Source: Thermoproteota archaeon (GTDB lineage: Archaea; Korarchaeota; Korarchaeia; Korarchaeales; Korarchaeaceae). Taken from it: 64,000 bases of DNA. Positions 1 through 8,014 of this stretch are shown here, piece by piece. The notes under the pieces were generated by a model. That model was given only the letters and a program-made list of their open reading frames with translations. It did no database searches and was not told the origin of the DNA. The position numbers and the translations under genes are program-made. The stretch lies in the NCBI GenBank assembly GCA_027491435.1, contig JAOZFG010000035.1:94393-158392 (forward strand). The letters run 5' to 3'. Each line of letters starts with the position of its first letter. Positions within the stretch are counted from its first letter, which is position 1.

Positions 1-2
1 TC

Positions 3-281
3 TCCTTCTACGAGATAGATGCGGAGGGCGCTTTAAGGGATGAGGAGGGCAATGAAGTTGGATATGTGGAGGACGGTTACGTCTACGACAATCAAGGGAA
101 TAGGCTAGGCTGGTTGGACGCCTCCATAAGCGATGATTGGCAGATGGAGAGGTTAGAGCAGGAGAGCTCAGACCCCTCAGAAGTCTTCGGCTACTACGAT
201 TGGGGAGCCCAGGTAAATGAGGAGTCTACGGAGACGCCCTACTACGTCACCAAAGAAGATGATGAGGACGAGGAGTACTAA
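3..281 (+). CDS. C-terminal part of an acidic protein of unknown function (5' truncated by window edge)
   Basis: The reading frame is open from base 3, so the GTG at 66 in the ORF track is probably internal and the gene starts before the window. The visible 92 residues hold a loose repeat of the form G-x-V-x-D-x-x-G-x-x-L/V-G (GNEVGYVEDGYVYDNQGNRLGW region), followed by a strongly acidic, Tyr/Trp-rich tail ending in DDEDEEY. There is no membrane segment. I do not recognise the family. Repeats of this Y-D-x-x-G-x-x-x-G type occur in small beta-rich modules, but that is only a resemblance. The next gene follows within about 40 bases on the same strand. Confidence 0.6.
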   Translation, partial: SFYEIDAEGALRDEEGNEVGYVEDGYVYDNQGNRLGWLDASISDDWQMERLEQESSDPSEVFGYYDWGAQVNEESTETPYYVTKEDDEDEEY

Positions 282-318
282 CGACAACTTCTTTTTTCCT
301 GAAAGGTCCCCTTTACCG

Positions 319-906
319 ATGCGTATGAGGGTGGGCGTCCTAAGGAGGTCAGCTCTAGTGGTGGTGGACGTCCAGAAGGACTTCATGCCAGGCGGGAGCC
401 TGCCCGTACCCGATGGAGATAAAGTGGTGCAGCCATTAAACGAAGTTATCAGGGAGTTTCAGGCGAGGAGGCTCCCTATGTTCTTCACCAGGGACTGGCA
501 CCCGCCCAACCATATGTCCTTTAGGGAGAGGGGAGGTTCTTGGCCGCCTCACTGTGTACAGGGAACGGAGGGGGCCGAGTTTCACCCTGACCTTTTGGTT
601 CCAGAGGAGGCTATCGTGATTAGTAAGGCAACCGAGCCGGACAAGGAGGCCTATTCCGGATTCGAGGGAACGGAGCTAGAGAGGCTGTTAAGGGAGAAGG
701 GGGTTAAGAGGCTCTTCATCGGAGGCGTGGCCACGGACTACTGTGTGAGGGCCACCGTGCTAGACGGGTTAAGGTTGGGATTTGAGGTTATAGTCCTGGA
801 GGACGCCGTGAAGGGAGTAGCCAAGGAAACCGCGGAGAAGGCCCTGAGGGAGATGGTGCTCGGCGGGGCCATACTAGCCAGAACCGATGAGCTCCTATTC
901 GAGTAG
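319..906 (+). CDS. pncA: Nicotinamidase (PncA-type isochorismatase-like hydrolase)
   Basis: This enzyme deamidates nicotinamide to nicotinate in NAD salvage. The PncA triad is visible: the N-terminal Asp in VVVDVQKDF (about residue 17), a Lys in VISKATEPDK, and the nucleophilic Cys in GVATDYCVRA. The metal-site motif DWHPPNHMSF with the downstream PPHCVQGTEGAEFH stretch is the usual PncA signature. The ORF track starts at 217, which would overlap the previous gene and add an unrelated basic leader. ATG 319, or ATG 325 two codons later, fits the family length of about 195 residues. The start is inferred; the function is clear from the motifs. Confidence 0.9.
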   Translation: MRMRVGVLRRSALVVVDVQKDFMPGGSLPVPDGDKVVQPLNEVIREFQARRLPMFFTRDWHPPNHMSFRERGGSWPPHCVQGTEGAEFHPDLLVPEEAIVISKATEPDKEAYSGFEGTELERLLREKGVKRLFIGGVATDYCVRATVLDGLRLGFEVIVLEDAVKGVAKETAEKALREMVLGGAILARTDELLFE

Positions 907-914
907 GTGTCCCT

Positions 915-1502
915 ATGAGGAGGGCCCCTCTCGCCTATCGCTTGGTTTACGCTGTCGAGTACAGGGAAGTTTACAGGCCACTCCTGAAGTTCATAGAGAG
1001 GGATGGCGGAAGCGTAGTCGTTGACGTCGGAGGAGGTTACGGGATAGCCAGCGAAATGATAGCTGAACACGTAGATAAGCTGATAATGGTAGAGATAGAG
1101 CCTGAGATGGCCGTAAAGGCTAGAGATAGGTTGTCCAAGTTCGGACACGTCAGCGTGGTCGTGGCCGACGCCTGCCACCTGCCCCTCAGGGATAAGGTGG
1201 TTGACACGGTCTTCTTCTTCGACTCGTTACATCACATAAGGGAGTCCGAGTGCGCCTTAAGAGAGGCGGCCAGGGTTCTCAAGCCCCTGGGTAAGCTGGC
1301 CATATTTGACTTTGATGGGAGCAGGCTCATGACCAAGCTGTTGAGCCTTGTGGAGAAGGCCTTCGGGCTCTGGTCTAGCTTCTATCCCAAGGGAAAGCTC
1401 ATTTCCATGCTTGAAGGGATGAACTTCTCCATAGACTACGTAGAGGAGGGTAAGCTCGGGGAGCTTAACCTAGTGGCCACTAAACTTCCTCAGCGTCGTT
1501 GA
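915..1502 (+). CDS. Class I SAM-dependent methyltransferase
   Basis: A 195-residue Rossmann-fold methyltransferase of the Methyltransf_11 type. Motif I is VVVDVGGGYGIAS (about residues 35-47), followed by the acidic strand-2 end VEIEPEM and the DACHLPLRDKVVDTVFFFDSLHH segment typical of motifs II-III. The substrate cannot be told from sequence; small-molecule or lipid methylation is as likely as anything. It starts 8 bases after the nicotinamidase stop and could be co-transcribed with it. Its 3' end overlaps the convergent small membrane protein gene by 23 bases. Confidence 0.82.
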   Translation: MRRAPLAYRLVYAVEYREVYRPLLKFIERDGGSVVVDVGGGYGIASEMIAEHVDKLIMVEIEPEMAVKARDRLSKFGHVSVVVADACHLPLRDKVVDTVFFFDSLHHIRESECALREAARVLKPLGKLAIFDFDGSRLMTKLLSLVEKAFGLWSSFYPKGKLISMLEGMNFSIDYVEEGKLGELNLVATKLPQRR

Positions 1503-1740
1503 GGGTCATCGGTTTTGACCTCTCCTCCTCTGACCTCTTTTTCAGCAGGTAAACCAGGCCTAACACGAACTTAGCTATTACCGCCGTTATTCCCAGTAAA
1601 TAGAGTGCCAGGGCTATTATCCCTATGATTAACAGCAACAGGACGGCTAAGAGCGCCCATACCCTCCATATAATGGGGAAGAGTATTATCAGGAGAGCTA
1701 CTGTTATAGCTGCCAGAATTAAGGCTACTGCAGTCCTCAT
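1480..1740 (-). CDS. Small integral membrane protein
   Basis: An 86-residue protein made almost entirely of hydrophobic stretches, with two to three predicted transmembrane helices across residues 3-65, followed by a charged tail (KKRSEEERSK) likely in the cytoplasm. I do not recognise a family. It lies one base downstream of the AIM24-type gene on the same strand and is almost certainly translated from the same message, so it may help anchor or assist that protein; this is inference from position only. Confidence 0.6.
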   Translation of the reverse strand: MRTAVALILAAITVALLIILFPIIWRVWALLAVLLLLIIGIIALALYLLGITAVIAKFVLGLVYLLKKRSEEERSKPMTLNDAEEV

Positions 1741-1741
1741 G

Positions 1742-2422
1742 TTAACTCCTCTTGGGGAGGAAGGGCACTATAGCCGCAGCTAGCGCTGGGAGGCTCATGC
1801 TCTGCAGTATAACCCTACCGGGCCCCGTCAACTTGGCCAGGAAGAGCCCTTCTCCTCCAAATAACATTGTTTTTAGGCCGCCTGCCCTCTCGACCTCGTA
1901 CTCCACTGTAGACTCGAAGGCCACGATGTGCCCGGTGTCTACCCTGAGCACCTGCCCGGGCTTCAGGTTGTACTTAATGAAGTCCCCCGCTCCAGTTATC
2001 CACATGGTTCCCACTCCCGTAGCTTTCTGAAGGATGAACCCCTCTCCCCCGAAGAAGCCCGCGCTTAGCCTCCTGGTCAGCGTGGTTGACACGTCTACCC
2101 CCTCTTCAGCCGCCAAGAATGCGCCCCTCTCCAGAATATAGTCAGTGGAACCGTCAAGCTCCAGGGCCATTATCTTCCCAGGATAGCTTCCCGAGAAGGC
2201 CACTATTCCAGGCCCGCCCACGGCCTCATACTCCACTAGGAAGAAAGTCTCCCCGGAGATGACCCTGCTCAGGCCCTTCAATATACCCCCTCTGGCCTTA
2301 GCTTCCATCCTGACGTTGCCAGACATGTGATTTAGCGCTCCGGCCTGAGAGTATATTCTCTCCCCAGGGTTTATCTCAATGATAACCATCTGGAGGTTGT
2401 CCCCTACTATCTTATACCTCAT
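1742..2422 (-). CDS. AIM24/TIGR00266 family protein
   Basis: A 226-residue all-beta protein. Several G-rich repeats are visible (ERIYSQAGALNHMSG near the N-terminus, LSAGFFGGEGFILQKATG mid-protein, MLFGGEGLFLAKLTG near the end), which are the hallmark of the AIM24/DUF124 family. Family members are widespread in archaea and bacteria, and the biochemical role is not settled. There is no signal peptide; the C-terminus has a short hydrophobic stretch. The ORF track begins at a GTG two codons upstream, but ATG 2422 has a GGGAG ribosome site at good spacing. It is cotranscribed with the small membrane protein downstream. Confidence 0.8.
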   Translation of the reverse strand: MRYKIVGDNLQMVIIEINPGERIYSQAGALNHMSGNVRMEAKARGGILKGLSRVISGETFFLVEYEAVGGPGIVAFSGSYPGKIMALELDGSTDYILERGAFLAAEEGVDVSTTLTRRLSAGFFGGEGFILQKATGVGTMWITGAGDFIKYNLKPGQVLRVDTGHIVAFESTVEYEVERAGGLKTMLFGGEGLFLAKLTGPGRVILQSMSLPALAAAIVPFLPKRS

Positions 2423-2450
2423 AAGCACTCCCTCTAAAAAAGAAGGGTCA

Positions 2451-3488
2451 CTATATGTAACCCTTAGCCCTCATCAACTCGGCCAGCAGGATAGCTTGAC
2501 CCGCCGCTCCCCTGACCGTGTTATGGCCTAGAGTTAGTAGGAGCAGGGAGTCCTTAGAGCTGCCCTTGCGAACCCTCCCCACGGTCACTGACATGCCCTC
2601 GCCAGCCCACCTGTCGTACCTGGGCTGGGGCCTGTTGGGCTCCTCCCTGACTACTATCGGCCTCTCAGGAGCCGTGGGCAGGCCCATCCTCTGGGGCTCA
2701 CTTACGTAGTTCGATAAAGCTCTCTTAGCCTCATCTACGTCAACCTCCTCGTCGAACTCTAGGTGAAGGGCCACAAGATGTCCATCTAGCACGGGAACCC
2801 TGACACAAGTTGCTTGTACCTGAAAGTTAGCCATTTCCACAGTCTCTCCATTAAATTTGCCCAAGAGCTTCCTGCTCTCCCTTACCAGCTTCTCCTCCTC
2901 TGAGGGTATGTAGGGGATGAGGTTGTCCACTATGTCGTAGGACGGCACCCCCGGATAACCGGCTCCAGAGAGGGCCTGGTAGCTACAGACATTAACTTTC
3001 CTGACGCGATACTTGTCGTGGAGGGGCTTCATTGGAAGCACAGCCATTGTAGTCGTGCAGTTTGGATCCGTGGCCGCGGGCCCCAGCCCCTCGGCCCTCT
3101 GAACCTCAATCAAGGCCAGGTGGTCTGGGTTCACATCTGGTATGATTAGGGGGACCAGGGGTTCCATCCTGAGGGCGCTGGCGTTGCTTACCAAAGGTAT
3201 GTTAGCTTTCATTATCTCTGGCTCTATCACCTTGGCCTCCGAGGAGGGGAGGGCCGAGAATATGAGGTCTACGCCCTTAAGCGAGGACAGGTCCGTGGGC
3301 TGGACCTCTATCTCAGCCACGTCCTCCGGCAAGGGAGATTCAATCCTCCAGTTGACCGCCTCCCCGTACTTCTTACCGACGCTTGCCTTGCCCGTCAACA
3401 CTGAGATCTCAAACCAGGGGTGCTTGTGGAGCATCTGAACGAACCTCTGGCCTACGGCCCCTGTAGCCCCTAACACGGCTACCTTCAT
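2451..3488 (-). CDS. asd: Aspartate-semialdehyde dehydrogenase
   Basis: Catalyses NADPH-dependent reduction of aspartyl phosphate to aspartate semialdehyde, the shared step towards threonine, methionine and lysine. The N-terminal Rossmann motif GATGAVGQRF is clear. The catalytic Cys sits in DPNCTTT (Cys144), and a conserved His occurs in VLDGHLVALH. Length 345 and the SSEAKVIEPEIM segment place it in the archaeal/fungal ASADH branch, which also includes malonyl-CoA reductases of Sulfolobales. Pairing with aspartate kinase 9 bases upstream favours the amino-acid role. Cytoplasmic. Confidence 0.92.
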   Translation of the reverse strand: MKVAVLGATGAVGQRFVQMLHKHPWFEISVLTGKASVGKKYGEAVNWRIESPLPEDVAEIEVQPTDLSSLKGVDLIFSALPSSEAKVIEPEIMKANIPLVSNASALRMEPLVPLIIPDVNPDHLALIEVQRAEGLGPAATDPNCTTTMAVLPMKPLHDKYRVRKVNVCSYQALSGAGYPGVPSYDIVDNLIPYIPSEEEKLVRESRKLLGKFNGETVEMANFQVQATCVRVPVLDGHLVALHLEFDEEVDVDEAKRALSNYVSEPQRMGLPTAPERPIVVREEPNRPQPRYDRWAGEGMSVTVGRVRKGSSKDSLLLLTLGHNTVRGAAGQAILLAELMRAKGYI

Positions 3489-3497
3489 GGGATCACC

Positions 3498-4661
3498 TCA
3501 GGCCAGCACCGACCTCAAGTGGGTGGCCACCTCTTCCCTCTTTTCCCAGTCCACGAATATGGCAACCCTGTTGTGAACGGTCTGCACCCCGAATATATTT
3601 ATCCCCCTTTCCGCCAAGGGCTCGGTGATCTTACTGACTATCCCGGGGATTTCCTCTATGGCCGCGCCCCAAACCTTTATCATGGCTAGTCCTTCCTTTA
3701 AGGTCACGGCCTTCACCTTGCCCTGATCTACGAGCTTGTGAGCTTCTTCCAGTACTTTTTCCACGTTAGAGTCTACGTAAACTATGGCCGCGTTATCCAA
3801 GTAGCTTATGGATATTGAGTCCTTGAAGTTGTGAGGTATCTTTTCCTTAAGCACTAGGGTTATCATGCTGACCTTCTTAGGGTGAACGTCCACCTCCAGC
3901 GGTGGTATGTACCCGCTCACCACGGTTCCGCCTGACGTCAGCCCCTCCTCTTCTGCCGGGACAACCCTGAGCCTTATCTTAGGAGTTAGGTACCTTAGGG
4001 CCTTATGATGCAGCACTTTAGCCCCTCCTAGAGAGACTAGGAGGGCCTCTGAGGCGTCGAGTTCATCTAGTTTTTTAGCGTCCCTCATGACCTTGGGATC
4101 TGCTGTGAGGACACCGGGGGAGTCCTTGACCAGTATCACCTCATCTGCTTTGAGGCACCTGGCCAGCACAACTGCCGTCGTGTCGGAGCCTCCCCTGCCA
4201 AGGGTAGTGAGTCTCCCATCCCTTGACTTGCCTAAATAACCACAGACTACCGGCACTGAATCCTTTAAGAGAGGCTCCAGGTTTGATATGGTCGCCCCAC
4301 AAGTCCTATGTAGGTCGACGTTCGCGTCGCCGAACCTCTCATCTGTATACACGGGCCAGAAAGGAGAGCTGGGGTCTATGGCCACTGCCTTGACTCCAAG
4401 CCTGTTGAGGGACGCTGCCATCAGCCTGGCAGAGAGTACCTCACCTAAGCCGGCTATGGAGTCCAACATTTCCTCGTCAGCTCCCACTTCCTTACCTAAC
4501 TGTATCAGCCTGTCGGTCTCCCCCTTCATTGCCGATACCACTAACACGATCTTGTGCCCCATTTCCAGCTCTTTCTTCACCTTTTTAGCCATTAGATAGA
4601 AGTCTCTGGGCTTTTTGAGTACGCTCCCCCCTAGCTTAACCACTACCTTCTTTCCCACCAT
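3498..4661 (-). CDS. lysC: Aspartate kinase with C-terminal ACT domains
   Basis: Phosphorylates aspartate as the first step of the aspartate family pathway. The kinase domain (residues 1-260) begins with VVKLGGSVL and contains the nucleotide/substrate motif GRGGSDTTAVVLA. The remaining 125 residues form two ACT regulatory domains, so feedback inhibition by an end product is likely. The start at 4661 follows a GGGGGTGAA ribosome site and overlaps the winged-helix gene by 19 bases, suggesting coupled translation. It forms a two-enzyme unit with asd downstream. Confidence 0.92.
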   Translation of the reverse strand: MVGKKVVVKLGGSVLKKPRDFYLMAKKVKKELEMGHKIVLVVSAMKGETDRLIQLGKEVGADEEMLDSIAGLGEVLSARLMAASLNRLGVKAVAIDPSSPFWPVYTDERFGDANVDLHRTCGATISNLEPLLKDSVPVVCGYLGKSRDGRLTTLGRGGSDTTAVVLARCLKADEVILVKDSPGVLTADPKVMRDAKKLDELDASEALLVSLGGAKVLHHKALRYLTPKIRLRVVPAEEEGLTSGGTVVSGYIPPLEVDVHPKKVSMITLVLKEKIPHNFKDSISISYLDNAAIVYVDSNVEKVLEEAHKLVDQGKVKAVTLKEGLAMIKVWGAAIEEIPGIVSKITEPLAERGINIFGVQTVHNRVAIFVDWEKREEVATHLRSVLA

Positions 4662-4909
4662 TTCACCCCCGACAGGGCCTCAGCGATTATCTCCCCCGCT
4701 TTGGTGAGCCTTACTGGTTCTCCATTACCGAACTCCACCAACTTCAGCTTTCTCAGGTCCCTGAGGGCGAACCAGTAGGACGATAGCGGTATGTTTAACT
4801 TGTTTTCGGCGATCTTAGCCAGGGTGGAGGCGGATACCCTACCGTTGTTTTCCCTTACCAAGCTTATCACTGCCTTCTGCCTCTGGGTTAGTTTGAAAAG
4901 CCCAAACAT
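4643..4909 (-). CDS. Small winged-helix DNA-binding protein
   Basis: An 88-residue single-domain protein. Residues 8-75 form a winged-helix pattern: a first helix LTQRQKAVISLVRENN, a recognition region with LSSYWFALRDLRKLKLVEF, and a wing ending in GNGEPVRLTKAG. No ligand domain is present, so it is probably a simple transcription regulator. It is the first gene of the unit with aspartate kinase and asd and overlaps the kinase by 19 bases, making local control of the aspartate pathway plausible. A strong TATA box lies about 120 bases upstream and a 30-bp tandem repeat sits in the leader between. Confidence 0.65.
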   Translation of the reverse strand: MFGLFKLTQRQKAVISLVRENNGRVSASTLAKIAENKLNIPLSSYWFALRDLRKLKLVEFGNGEPVRLTKAGEIIAEALSGVKWWERR

Positions 4910-4943
4910 AATGAGGGATTCCCTCAGGTTTAAATCAGTCGAT

Positions 4944-4988
4944 ATTGGCGGGACATCACCATCTCCCCTCCAAATTGGCGGGACATCA
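4944..4988. repeat. Two copies of a 15-bp direct repeat, 30-bp period, in the leader of the winged-helix gene
   Basis: ATTGGCGGGACATCA occurs at 4944-4958 and identically at 4974-4988; the bases between also share CATCTCC-type sequence. Only two units are present, so it is not a CRISPR. The period is close to three helical turns, which would suit paired protein binding, but the position downstream of the predicted TATA box would make it either a roadblock-type operator or an RNA element. On the minus strand each unit reads TGATGTCCCGCCAAT. Confidence 0.7.
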
Positions 4989-5024
4989 TCTCCACCTCGC
5001 CTTTTCGCCGTGATCTCCTATTAT

Positions 5025-5034
5025 CCTTATAAAG
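5025..5034 (-). promoter_or_regulatory. TATA box upstream of the winged-helix/lysC/asd unit
   Basis: On the minus strand the sequence reads CTTTATAAGG, a good archaeal TATA box. Transcription would start roughly 25 bases downstream, near 5003, giving a leader of about 90 bases that contains both copies of the repeat at 4944-4988. Position inferred from the usual TATA-to-start distance. Confidence 0.5.
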
Positions 5035-5098
5035 TTATCGTGTGATCCAGATCGAACTTTGACTATTAACTTCGTCATAATTTGTTAATAATTTAAAT

Positions 5099-5518
5099 TT
5101 AGTAGTCCTTAAGGTGAACCGCCTCCACGATGACTGAGGCCTTCCTAATCAGCTCCTCATCTGCCGTCAACAGTATGGCCCTCTCCGATTTAGCCAAGGC
5201 CATGTAAACGGCGTCGTAGTATGTGATGTTACTACTCACTGATAGGAAGATCGCTTCTAATAGTTCGCTCTCCTTCAGCTCCCTCCAAACTTTCAGCTTG
5301 AGGAACGTGTCTAAGGCTGAGGCGGCCTCTTCCTCTTCAATGAACCCTAACTTGACAGCCTTCCAGAGGGAGTTACCGACCTCGTAAACTACTAGGGAGG
5401 GAGCCACTACGTCTATTTCCCCTTTAAGGAAGTCCTCAAGCACTTTAGCAGCTTTATCCGAAAGCTCTTCATTTAATAAGAACCTAGCAGCAACTGAAGC
5501 GTCGAGTACGTACTTCAC
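5099..5518 (-). CDS. vapC: VapC-type PIN-domain ribonuclease toxin
   Basis: A 139-residue PIN domain. The acidic catalytic residues are visible: the Asp in YVLDASVAARF at the N-terminus, a Glu in VVYEVGNSLW, and the Asp residues in TYYDAVYMALA and LLTADEELI. VapC toxins cleave RNA, often tRNA or rRNA, and are held inactive by VapB. The start overlaps the antitoxin stop by 4 bases, the classic antitoxin-first arrangement. The target RNA cannot be predicted. Confidence 0.88.
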   Translation of the reverse strand: MKYVLDASVAARFLLNEELSDKAAKVLEDFLKGEIDVVAPSLVVYEVGNSLWKAVKLGFIEEEEAASALDTFLKLKVWRELKESELLEAIFLSVSSNITYYDAVYMALAKSERAILLTADEELIRKASVIVEAVHLKDY

Positions 5519-5733
5519 CTGCTCCTTCCCTCCCTCACTGTCGAGTCCACGAACCCCCTTGGAACTTTCCTCTTTCCCTCCTTTAGCTCCTTTAACAACT
5601 TTTCAGCCGCTTTCCTCTTCTCTTCTAGCTCTATTCTCCTCCTTATCGCCTCTCTTATGTATTCAGACCAGTTTATCTTAACCTCCCTCATCTTCCTCTT
5701 GAGCTCCTCGTCAATCCTAATTGTTATGCTCAT
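5515..5733 (-). CDS. vapB: VapB-type ribbon-helix-helix antitoxin
   Basis: A 72-residue protein with an N-terminal ribbon-helix-helix pattern (MSITIRIDEELKRKMREV then INWSEYIREAIRRRI), followed by a long basic helix and a flexible C-terminus ending VPRGFVDSTVREGR that would wrap the PIN domain toxin. It probably also represses its own promoter, as RHH antitoxins usually do. First gene of the two-gene toxin-antitoxin operon; the 4-base overlap with vapC couples their translation. Confidence 0.85.
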   Translation of the reverse strand: MSITIRIDEELKRKMREVKINWSEYIREAIRRRIELEEKRKAAEKLLKELKEGKRKVPRGFVDSTVREGRSR

Positions 5734-5918
5734 ACGTTATTACAACTAGTATTTACATTTAAGTTTGGAAGCGACGTTCGCGCCAAGTTAGGCCCGAATT
5801 TACGATAAACGCACTTTGTAGTCCGTTTATCAAACCTTCAAGTATATAGTTTTTGTCGAAGATGATAAAGTTAATTAGCTAACGGGCACCCATATTTCAA
5901 AATACGGAGGTGGTTTAA

Positions 5919-7649
5919 TTGGTCGGAATACTTGAGACCCCCTCCCTCTGGATAATCGGTGCCCTTGTCGCCTATGGCATAGCTTACTCAGTCTACGCCA
6001 AATGGGTCGACGAGAAGATATGGGAGGTCAGCGAGTCGAGAACTACTCCGGCCCACATGTACATGGATGGAGTTGAGTACTTCCCCGTCAGCAGGTACGT
6101 CCTCTACGGGTTCCAGTTCAAGAGCATTGCAGCTTTAGGACCTATACTGGGGCCTTTCATAGCCGTCGCTTACGGCTGGGTCCCAGCCCTGATATGGATA
6201 ATATTGGGTAACTTCTTCATAGGGTGGGTTCAGGACTACAGCGCTATAATGCTTACAGTTAGGAATGAAGGCAGGTCTCTCGGCCCTCTCGTCTATAGCG
6301 TTGCTGGAGAAAGGGGAAGGAAAATACTTCTGTCCTACCTGCTGTTCTACCTGCTCATAATATCAGCGGTGTTCATATACCTGGTCTCCCTGTTCTGGAA
6401 CATATTCCCGGGATCCTTCATAGCCACCTTGGGCATAATGGTGACCGCCTTCATAACCGGGGAGCTCCTCTACAAATATAAGATGGATATATTCGTCGTG
6501 ACTGGTTTGGCCATAGTGCTCACCTTGATAAGCGTCGGCATTGGTACCGTGGTGGCCTGGCCGCCCAAGGACTTCCTGGGCAAGGACTGGACCGTTACCT
6601 TCTGGTCCCTGGTGCTGGCAGTCATACTCTTCTACGGAGCCATAGCTCCGCTGCCTAAGTTCATAACCCCGATGAACTTCGTCTCAGTGTTCCCTGCGAT
6701 AGGCGGGGTGCTCCTAATAATACTCGGAGCCTTGCTCACCCCGATATTTGGGATAACGGTTAACCAGCCCACCTTCAAGGGGTGGTATGTAGAGAACGTC
6801 GGGCCCATATTCCCGATACTCTTCGTCTCCATAGCATGTGGCGCCATATCCGGATGGCACAGCTTAGTGGGCACTTCCACCACTGGAAAGCAACTCGACG
6901 TTGAGACTGACGCAAGGCCCGTTGGAGCTGGCGCCATGCTCACCGAAGGCCTCCTGGCCACTGCAGCCCTTGCATCCTACATGGTCGTCTCCGCCGACGT
7001 GATAAAGGCTGGTAAGATAGGGGCTTTCGTCACCGGGGCTACACTGCTCACCAAGTCCTACCTGGGAGGAGACGTCGCTGCCGCTTACCTCAAGACGTTC
7101 TTCTCTATATTCCTGGTGATATACGCCATAACCGTGCAGACCCTCGTCACCAGGTACTGGCGTGTCTTCAGTGCTGAACTCTTCACCGGAAACTGGTCCT
7201 GGCTCGGCAACAAGTACGTGGCCACTGCGGTCGGCCTTATAATACCCATAGTGTTCGCCCTCTCCGGAAGCTGGATAAATCTCTGGATATACTTCGGAGG
7301 AAGCAACCAGCTCCTCGCCAGCTTAGCCCTTACGTTAGTTGCGGTGTACGTGGTTAGGATGAAGAAGCCAAGCTGGTACGCTGCAGTGCCAGCAATGTTC
7401 ATGACAATAGTCACTTTATCAGCTTTGCTTTGGGAGATATACACGTTCGGCCTTAGCACCTTCGGTATAAAGAAGCCTTTGGCCAAGCCGCCTCTCTCCA
7501 ATTACCCGGCCGCTGCCTGGGCTCTCAACGCAGTGTTCTTCCTGATAGGCATCGCTTTATTCGTTTTAGGCCTCTACATGAGCTATCTCCTCTGGACAGC
7601 CTTCTTCAAGTCCAGAAAAGGGGAAGTAGAGGTTACGGCTAGAGCCTAA
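5919..7649 (+). CDS. cstA: CstA-family membrane transporter
   Basis: A 576-residue polytopic membrane protein with about 15 predicted helices and no soluble domain. The N-terminal signature YFPVSRYVLYGFQFKSIAALGPILGP and the following YGWVPALIW match the CstA family, whose studied members take up peptides or pyruvate during carbon limitation. The conserved GWHSLVGTSTTGKQL segment sits mid-protein. TTG 5919 is preceded by GGAGGTGG at a 5-base spacing, which fixes the start. The substrate is not predictable. The small basic protein and two ArsA-type ATPases follow on the same strand, 44 bases downstream. Confidence 0.9.
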   Translation: MVGILETPSLWIIGALVAYGIAYSVYAKWVDEKIWEVSESRTTPAHMYMDGVEYFPVSRYVLYGFQFKSIAALGPILGPFIAVAYGWVPALIWIILGNFFIGWVQDYSAIMLTVRNEGRSLGPLVYSVAGERGRKILLSYLLFYLLIISAVFIYLVSLFWNIFPGSFIATLGIMVTAFITGELLYKYKMDIFVVTGLAIVLTLISVGIGTVVAWPPKDFLGKDWTVTFWSLVLAVILFYGAIAPLPKFITPMNFVSVFPAIGGVLLIILGALLTPIFGITVNQPTFKGWYVENVGPIFPILFVSIACGAISGWHSLVGTSTTGKQLDVETDARPVGAGAMLTEGLLATAALASYMVVSADVIKAGKIGAFVTGATLLTKSYLGGDVAAAYLKTFFSIFLVIYAITVQTLVTRYWRVFSAELFTGNWSWLGNKYVATAVGLIIPIVFALSGSWINLWIYFGGSNQLLASLALTLVAVYVVRMKKPSWYAAVPAMFMTIVTLSALLWEIYTFGLSTFGIKKPLAKPPLSNYPAAAWALNAVFFLIGIALFVLGLYMSYLLWTAFFKSRKGEVEVTARA

Positions 7650-7702
7650 AATACACCACTTCTTTTTTATTCTTGGGATAGTTCGTAAAGGGGGTGTGTA
7701 TA

Positions 7703-8005
7703 TTGCCATTATTCGGTAGAAAGAAGAAGAGAGAGAAAAAAGATAAGGGGGATGCAGGGGTCAAGGACGCCGTAAAGGGCGTCCTCTACGGGTTTGCAGT
7801 ACATGGGGCTGCAACTGCTGCTCTTAAGACTAGAATGCACATGGAGCACCTGTTTATGCTCATGACGCTGGGAGACATGCTGGGATTCCCGATAATTCCC
7901 CCGTACTACTCGTTGAGAATTCTTCCTTACGTGGTTCCTAACATAAAGTCTTGGAAGGAGAGGCTGTTCAGGGAGAGGGACTTTACCGACCTGTTGAGCG
8001 GCTAG
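7703..8005 (+). CDS. Small basic protein of unknown function preceding the ArsA-type ATPases
   Basis: About 100 residues: a lysine/arginine-rich N-terminus (GRKKKREKKDKGD), a weakly hydrophobic stretch VLYGFAVHGAATAAL, and a segment MLMTLGDMLGFPIIPPYYSL that could lie along or in the membrane. I do not recognise a family. TTG 7703 is preceded by GGGGGTG at suitable spacing, matching the TTG start style of cstA, so I prefer it to GTG 7694. It sits 9 bases before the first ArsA-type ATPase, which suggests a dedicated partner or client of those ATPases; this is inference from context. Confidence 0.6.
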   Translation: MPLFGRKKKREKKDKGDAGVKDAVKGVLYGFAVHGAATAALKTRMHMEHLFMLMTLGDMLGFPIIPPYYSLRILPYVVPNIKSWKERLFRERDFTDLLSG

Positions 8006-8014
8006 GGTGTCTAA

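Noticed and set aside
4944-4988. CRISPR array
   Set aside because: Only two 15-base units with a 15-base spacing and no cas genes nearby.
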